Of a stretch of 64,000 nucleotides of DNA, positions 58,291-64,000 are shown one piece after another; the first letter of the stretch is position 1, and the number at the start of each line of letters is the position of its first letter. The stretch is from Ailurus styani. Its lineage: Eukaryota > Chordata > Mammalia > Carnivora > Ailuridae. A program made the translations under genes and the position numbers. The notes below the pieces were generated by a model, which ran no database searches, was not told the DNA's origin, and was given only the letters and a program-made list of their open reading frames with translations. Location: positions 6,947,487 to 7,011,486 of the forward strand of contig LNAC01000008.1 in NCBI GenBank assembly GCA_002007465.1, written 5' to 3'.

Positions 58291-59925
58291 AAGTTACCCA
58301 AAAGACAACCAGCATTGAGCGAGGCCCAGAGCAAGAATCAGCTCTCCAGCTAGTGCAAGCTATGGTGCAAGAAGCTCTGTCTCTTAGAGCTAATGGCCAG
58401 AGGATCCAAGATTGCTCGCCCTAGGTATGGTAGACTAGGGTACTATGCAAAGTATACAACAATAGGATAATTATAGAGCAAGCCCAAGGGTTTAAGAGAA
58501 GAACCGAGTCTTCTTCACAGACAATCATCTGTCTTTTGAGAAACAATTCTTGTCTTGCTTCTGATCTTTTGGAGAGACCAAATGTATGTCTGAAGGGCAC
58601 CAAGTACCAAGAGATCTGAACTTCCCATAAATACCTGGATATTATCTGATATACCAAGCTGTAAAAGCAGGCACATTGGAAGTGGAAACATACATATAAA
58701 AGGAATATGAGCAATTCTGAAGCCACTGATGAGTTGTGGGAACAAGATGTGTCTTCTCTAGTTAAACTGCCACCTCTCATTCAATCCACACCTACAGGTT
58801 CATAGGGAATTCCTGAGGCTGTTGGCTTAAAAAAAGATGGTCAACTGTAGTTACAGATGGCTTTCTATTTTCTGAAATTCTATGGACTCATTCAGAGGTA
58901 GCTTTGAAGGACAGTAAGAAGTAAAAACTCCCAGAGGAAAGAAGTTTGAGTTATCCACTTTTCCTGGAAGAGAAGATAGCCAGAGGAATGGATCCATCTT
59001 GATTCATGGGCTATGGCTAATGGCTTGGCTAATTGGTCAGAAATTTGGAAGGGAAATTAGAGGCTTAGTTTCAAGGAAATTTGGTGGGGAGGGTGGATGT
59101 TGGAATGGGCCTCTTAGAATAGGTGCACAGTGTGTAGTAATGTGTCTCATGTATAGTCATAACAAGGGCTTTTCCAGGGAGGAGGCTTTCAAAAATGAAA
59201 TGGATAATCCGACTATGGATATCAATCACCTCTACCACCCCATTGGGCTCTCAGACAAAGGGACTATATTGGCACTGATGGAGATCATACATGAGCTCAA
59301 CAATAGAGAGTCCCCCTTACCAAGCTGACCTGGGCTACCATCACTACTGTTTCTCCAATTTCCATCAGCAAAGACCAGACCTGGGCACCTGTTATGGCAC
59401 CTACTTCACCAGAATAACCAGGTACCCAGTGGAAGGTTGTTTACGCTGGTCCCCTTCCATCTTGAAGAGGGCAATGACTTGTCCTCAGGTAATAAAAGCC
59501 CACTCTGGATTTGAATTTGCCTTCCATGGGTGCCATGTTCCTTCTAACAACATCATCAGTAAACTTACTGAATACTCCATCACTGAGGTATTCTACACCA
59601 CATTACATCTCAGTAAGGAATTTACTTTAGAGTGAAAGCGCTCAGGAAACCAGATGGAAAATATGGCATTCACTGGTCTTACAGAAGGTTAGAATGTTGA
59701 AGAAAGATTCAGTAACAGCGTTGGCTAGAGAAAGCCTCTTGCAAGGTTGGGCTGCTGTCCCATTGATTGAGTCTATGCTTTGAGCTAGAAACCAGTATAT
59801 GGGGCTGGGTATCCTACAGGCAGAATACTTGGGTCTGGGCAACTAAGGGTAGAAGTGGGATGGCATCTCCTGCTACAACACCTAACCATCCACTTGCAAA
59901 TGATTTTATTTCCTATGTGAGTTGG
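58291..59925 (+). pseudogene. ERVL-class pol remnant (RT end, RNase H, integrase)
   Basis: Endogenous retrovirus polymerase remains, full of stops and frameshifts. Visible blocks in order: an ESALQLVQAMVQEALSL segment near 58335 (end of the RT region), an RNase H-like stretch at about 58840-59040 starting TDGFLFSE, and a histidine-bearing segment (SHNKGFSREEAF) at about 59155. Then comes an integrase zinc-finger/core-like stretch with HQQRPDLGTCYGT near 59363 and SGFEFAFHG near 59506. A last collinear piece lies at about 59830-59910. Adjacent blocks lie in different frames (59290-59330 is one shift). The similarity is to ERVL pol, judged by eye. The element is dead. Confidence 0.65.
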
Positions 59926-60400
59926 TTATTCTGTGTTTATTCTCGAAGATCCACTCTCCCACTTCCTGCCCTGCCATGTAGTCCTGCAGACTGTCTTTCT
60001 TGGCCTCTCATGCTGGCTAGTCTCTGGATCAGCCAAGGGAACCGTACAAGCAGATAACTGGAAGCCAGAAGAGTGAGCAGGGCATTTTTCCCCCATTTCC
60101 TCCAAGTTTTGGTGTTCATGTCTGCCAGAGGCTACTTTTTCCCGTAATATGGCTGCTGCCCAGTGACCCCCACTCAGCTCCACCCTCACTGGGCTCAAGT
60201 ACACTATTTCCCCCCTTTACCCTTCAAACCAAGGGGTGGCATCTGTTTTCTGCTCTGGGTTAGTCTCTGTGTACCTCAACATCCTGTGTTAGGCCCCCTA
60301 GCCCTGCCCTCCCCTCTGTAAGTGGTCCCCCACCAAAGTCTCTCCTTTTGAATCAAGTGCGTTGAATTCGATTTCCCAGTGGGATCCAGACTGGCATATT
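59926..60400. mobile_element. LTR-like sequence after the pol remnant
   Basis: 'agatccactctcccacttcc', 'aaaccaaggggtggcatctg', 'ggttagtctctgtgtacctc', 'cctcccctctgtaagtggtc' and 'agtgggatccagactggcat' resemble the 3' part of an old LTR. It does not match the proposed 5' LTR by eye, so it may belong to another insertion. Confidence 0.4.
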
Positions 60401-61913
60401 ATTTGTGCAACTCATCTCTGCAGGCTTTGAGGGCAAACACCCAGGAAAGAAGACAAAAGAAGGGCGCCACTGTATTGAAAACTGAGTCTGCCACCTGTCC
60501 ATGTCAATGCCTTCATGCCACTTGGTGAACAGACATAAAGAGGGTTAGCAGGAGGCTGCAGTGACAGGTGCTGTTATATAAATAACAGGCCTGGGAGCAA
60601 TGCCGCCTACACGGCAGGGAGGGCAACACCTGGTTAAGTCAGGCCCGGTATGACAAAAAAGTTAATGGAAGACTTCGACAGCCCCATTCAGGCAGGACCA
60701 CAGGGACTCAGATTCCTCAGAAATCACAGTTTGGGGCACCTCGCTGGATCAAGAACTCTGTCCAATTGCAATGCTGCTAAAGAGAAAGGCCACATAGAGT
60801 AGGTGTGTTAGGAGAAGGATGTCGGAGACACCAGCTAAGGCTGTGTGAACTGGAAGCAGTGGCTGACGATGGTCTGAACTGACTGACCTCTAGATTTCTC
60901 ATTCTATAGAAAATGGTTCTTCCTTATTCTTTAAGCTACCTGGAACTCGGAATGTTACTGATGACCAAACGCATCTCAACTGATACATGCGTGCTCTGCC
61001 AAACGAGCGGACTAATACATATTACACTTAATGTGGTGCTTGGCAGTGCATCCTCCTCACTCCCAGCTTCCACCGGGGACCCCAATAGAAGGAGGGCTGT
61101 GGTCACTGCTGTCACATTTCTGTCATGGGAGGAGTCAGCGGGGGCTGCAGTGCAAAGAGGGGCTTCCCAGAGGTGACAGTCTGGGGTGAACTGAGTCAAG
61201 GTCATGTGGAAGGCTCTTGCTGTTGGGCAGACTTCTGATATAGCCAAGGCAGTTGTGAAGTAAGAACCAGACCAACCTGAAGTGCCGGGCAGGTGAGCAC
61301 GCTCAGCCACGTGCCCTGAGACAGGGGGCGTGGATGGGGGGAGCCGAGCATGTAAGGGGGAAGAGCAGCCACTTACAATTATGCTTTTCCTTCTTCCTCT
61401 ATCACAGGGATTGCCCCATGCACAGAAAATCAGACGGAAAGCCAGATGAAAGATAAAAGAGTTGATCCCATGTTTGGCTTCACCTACCTTTGGGACAGAT
61501 TAAAAATAATGTGTTGCTGTGAGCAAAGGACTTGACTTCAGATTCCTTGATCAATTTGATTTTAAGGCAGATAAGAAACAGCCCCTTAGTAGAGGTCGGT
61601 GATGTCTCACCGAGCTGCTTTTTATCTGGCCGGTGCACCTGTCCCCCAGCTACTGTGAGTGTCGGCCACTAATGGCTCACAGCTGTTCCCTTCTCCGGAG
61701 AATCATCCCCAACGAAGGGAACACCTCACCTAGAAAAGCCTGGAAGGTTCTGCCCTCCCCAGGGGCAGCCCACAGCCAGCAGTGATTGATATGGGTGCGC
61801 AAAGACCAAAGGCCTTACCTCTAGGTGAAGCAACTCATGCTTCCAAGGTCCACCCAGACAAGACTTCAACTGAACCCTCACGTTTGCCCAGCCTCCCCCA
61901 CCCCCATCCTGAT
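60401..61913. other. unique non-coding sequence
   Basis: No transposon or gene is recognised. Frames of 87 and 124 codons at 60.9-61.3 kb lie on opposite strands of the same DNA and have no domain. Confidence 0.4.
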
Positions 61914-62487
61914 TCCTCTGTCCCCTTACCCTTGCCTCAGTAAACCTTAGTCTAAGGCAGTGTTTTGGGGACTGTCAGATGAGGAGGACTCTGCAGAACA
62001 GAACTTGTGCGTGGAATGAGGCTGGCTCCTTGCTGCTCTGACCTCTTGCCCATGTTTCCGCCTGGTCAGCTCTCCGGGTGTTTGGGAAGGCTAGTAACCT
62101 GGTTTGATAACCAGGCCCGAGGCCCAGAGGAAGTCCCGTGTAAAGCCACCCGCTGCCAGGTTCGCTCAGCTCGCATTACTGCAAGTCTGGAGCATATGGG
62201 CAAGCTCATTAGGTCCATCTGCAACACCTTCCAGCACCTTCCAGTGGGTATTTTTAACTACATGGTGCCTCCTGTATCCCTGGGTGTCTTGAGGGAGGTC
62301 TATGAGTCACCTGCAGGATTGGCAAGATGTGCCAAAGGGCATCCTTGTTATTTTTAGCTGGAACTTTTTTTGAAAGACTTAAGGTGGGAAGGAAAAAATT
62401 AAGTTTCATGGCTACAGCTTGTGCTATGCAACACACAGCCAAAAACCCAGGAGCTGGAGTGCCCTGGCTGAGGTGGCCCCTGTTCTC
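61914..62487 (+). repeat. direct duplication, copy 1 (574 bp)
   Basis: Runs from 'tcctctgtccccttaccctt' to 'ggtggcccctgttctc'. It is the same length as copy 2 and differs by about six substitutions and no indels. A 116-codon frame (62007-62357) is present in both copies but has no recognised domain. Confidence 0.95.
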
Positions 62488-62488
62488 N
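62488..62488. other. single N between the duplicate copies
   Basis: Unresolved base exactly at the boundary of the two 574 bp copies. Confidence 0.97.
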
Positions 62489-63062
62489 TCCTCTGTCCCC
62501 TTACCCTTGCCTCAGTAAACCTTAGTCTAAGGCAGTGTTTTGGGGACTGTCAGATGAGGAGGACTCTGCAGAACAGAACTTGTGCGTGGAATGAGGCTGG
62601 CTCCTTGCTGCTCTGACCTCTTGCCCATGTTTCCGCCTGGTCAGCTCTCCGGGTGTTTGGGAAGGCTAGTAACCTGGTTTAATAACCAGGCCCGAGGCCC
62701 AGAGGAAGTCCCGTGTAAAGCCACCCACTGCCAGGTACGCTCAGCTCGCATTACTGCAAGTCTGGAGCATATGGGCAAGCTCATTAGGTCCATCTGCAAC
62801 ACCTTCCAGCACCTTCCAGTGGGTATTTTTAACTACATGGTGCCTCCTGTATCCCTGGGTGTCTTGAGGGAGGTCTATGAGTCACCTGCAGGATTGGCAA
62901 GATGTGCCAAAGGGCATCCTTGTTATTTTTAGCTGGAACTTTTTTTGAAAGACTTAAGGTGGGACGGAAAAAATTAAGTTTCGTGGTTACAGCTTGTGCT
63001 ATGCAACACACAGCCAAAAACCCAGGAGCTGGAGTGCCCTGGCTGAGGTGGCCCCTGTTCTC
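62489..63062 (+). repeat. direct duplication, copy 2 (574 bp)
   Basis: Same start and end as copy 1, and continues into unique sequence 'cacgtggcaacactggagtg'. Differences from copy 1 include 'tttaataa' for 'tttgataa', 'cccactg' for 'cccgctg', 'ggtacgc' for 'ggttcgc', and three changes near 62967-62990. Confidence 0.95.
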
Positions 63063-63499
63063 CACGTGGCAACACTGGAGTGACCAGCAGACCCCAGAGA
63101 GGGGTTTTGGTGGTGGAAAAGCTTAATTCCCAGGCTTGTTCCCCTGTCGAGATCCTCCTCTGTGGCATGGATGCCAACCCTTGTCTGCGGCAGAGGAGCT
63201 CTGGACTTCTTTTCTCCAAGATGGCTGTCTGAGGAGAGAGGTTTTTTTTTTTCCTGTCTTGCATACAGTCAGTAAGTGAGAATGTGTTTGCATTTCTCAA
63301 GTCCTGTGAACCACACCAGGGAGACAGACTCAAGGCAATCTTTTCTTTCGATGAGTTCTCAAAGGAAAGACTTATGTTTCATTAGGAGACACCCCTTTAG
63401 CCTCCTGTGGGCACCTGGCCTCCTGCTAGGAATGTGGGCGGGGTTTCAACTGATGGCAGCACTCTGGTTCCTGGTCACAAACCACTAGGCAGAGAGAAC
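63063..63499. other. unique non-coding sequence
   Basis: No repeat or gene is recognised. A T-run lies at about 63242-63252. Confidence 0.4.
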
Positions 63500-63660
63500 T
63501 GGCCTTGCAGTGAAAGGGACCCAACCAAGTTACCTAACCTGGGATTGGTTTCCTCATCTTGAAAGTGGGGGTTCCAAAGATTGTTATGGGGATGAAATGA
63601 GAAAAGAGATAGGGACATGACACATCACCAGGCACAGAGAACGGTTTATCACAATGTAAT
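63500..63660 (+). mobile_element. MIR SINE
   Basis: 'accaagttacctaacctggg', 'attggtttcctcatcttgaa', 'gggatgaaatgagaaaagag' and 'caccaggcacagagaacggt' match the MIR core and tail. Confidence 0.65.
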
Positions 63661-64000
63661 TGGGAAATAGTGGAACTGGAAAAGATCCTGAATTGGGGTA
63701 TAGCTAGTTTCCCCGAATATCCTCCCATCTCCAATAACCATGCCACTCAGTATTCATCCCCTTAGATCATAAGAAGCCTTGAAGCATCCGTGAGTGAGTC
63801 TCTTGGAAAGTTTTCTTTGGGGATATTCGCCCTTAGAACCCAGCTCCCATGCTGTGAGAAGGCCCCCACGTCACACAGAGAAGCCATGTTGGGCACGCTG
63901 ACTGATTGCCACAGCTGACCTCCCAGCCAGCAGTCAGAACCAACTACGAGTCACGGGAGTGAGCCCTCTTGATGACCCCAGTCATCATCTGACAGAAACT
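63661..64000. other. unique non-coding sequence
   Basis: No repeat or gene is recognised up to the window edge. Confidence 0.4.

Noticed and set aside
62007..62932. Two identical-looking 116-codon frames suggesting a duplicated gene
   Set aside because: They are the same frame in the two copies of the 574 bp duplication, which is probably an assembly artefact. No domain is recognised.
1..64000. CRISPR arrays, prokaryotic operons, integrons or phage
   Set aside because: Repeat content is carnivoran SINE/LINE/LTR throughout. No regularly spaced repeats and no dense gene strings exist.

Overview
This 64 kb window is vertebrate nuclear DNA, almost certainly from a carnivoran mammal. The diagnostic feature is a dense scatter of tRNA-Lys-derived CAN SINEs (SINEC): heads near GGGGCGCCTGGGTGGCTCAG, a CT-rich body, then AAATAAATAAA and a poly-A tail, seen on both strands. 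The version with 'taagcctctgcctttggctc' and 'gcctacttgtgatc' is, from memory, the arctoid/mustelid-like form, so a mustelid or close relative is my best guess; the species cannot be fixed from this window. Older pan-mammalian repeats (MIR, L2-like, L1M-type LINEs, MaLR/MLT1-type LTRs, hAT-Charlie MITEs, an ERVL remnant) fill much of the rest.

I find no convincing protein-coding gene or structural RNA gene. Open frames are short, and the longest (208 codons) lies inside a dead L1 ORF2. The window therefore reads as intergenic or deep-intronic DNA.

Layout: 1-24 kb is mostly unique sequence with SINEs at 2969, 6638, 7683, 10395 and 19504, several MIRs, a MIR split by an LTR (11.4-12.1 kb), and an antisense MLT1-type LTR (22.5-23.0 kb). 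24.1-25.2 kb is an old L1 3' end holding a SINE. 26-36 kb has two long dinucleotide microsatellites, six SINEs (two head to tail) and three antisense L1 3'-UTR pieces. 37.7-38.1 kb is an MLT1-like LTR. 40.9-43.8 kb is a 5'-truncated, carnivore-type L1 with a clean target-site duplication. 46.6-48.1 kb is an antisense L1 ORF2 fragment holding a SINE and a near-identical inverted copy of part of itself, with two single N bases. 54.3-60.4 kb is a degraded ERVL-class provirus with flanking LTR-like sequence. 61.9-63.1 kb is a 574 bp direct duplication with a single N between the copies.

The most useful observations concern assembly and transposon history. The inverted and direct duplications both coincide with the only N bases in the window, which suggests unresolved contig joins or retained haplotypes rather than biology. 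I saw no evidence of a novel system. Repeat family names rest on recalled consensus features, not on a database search.
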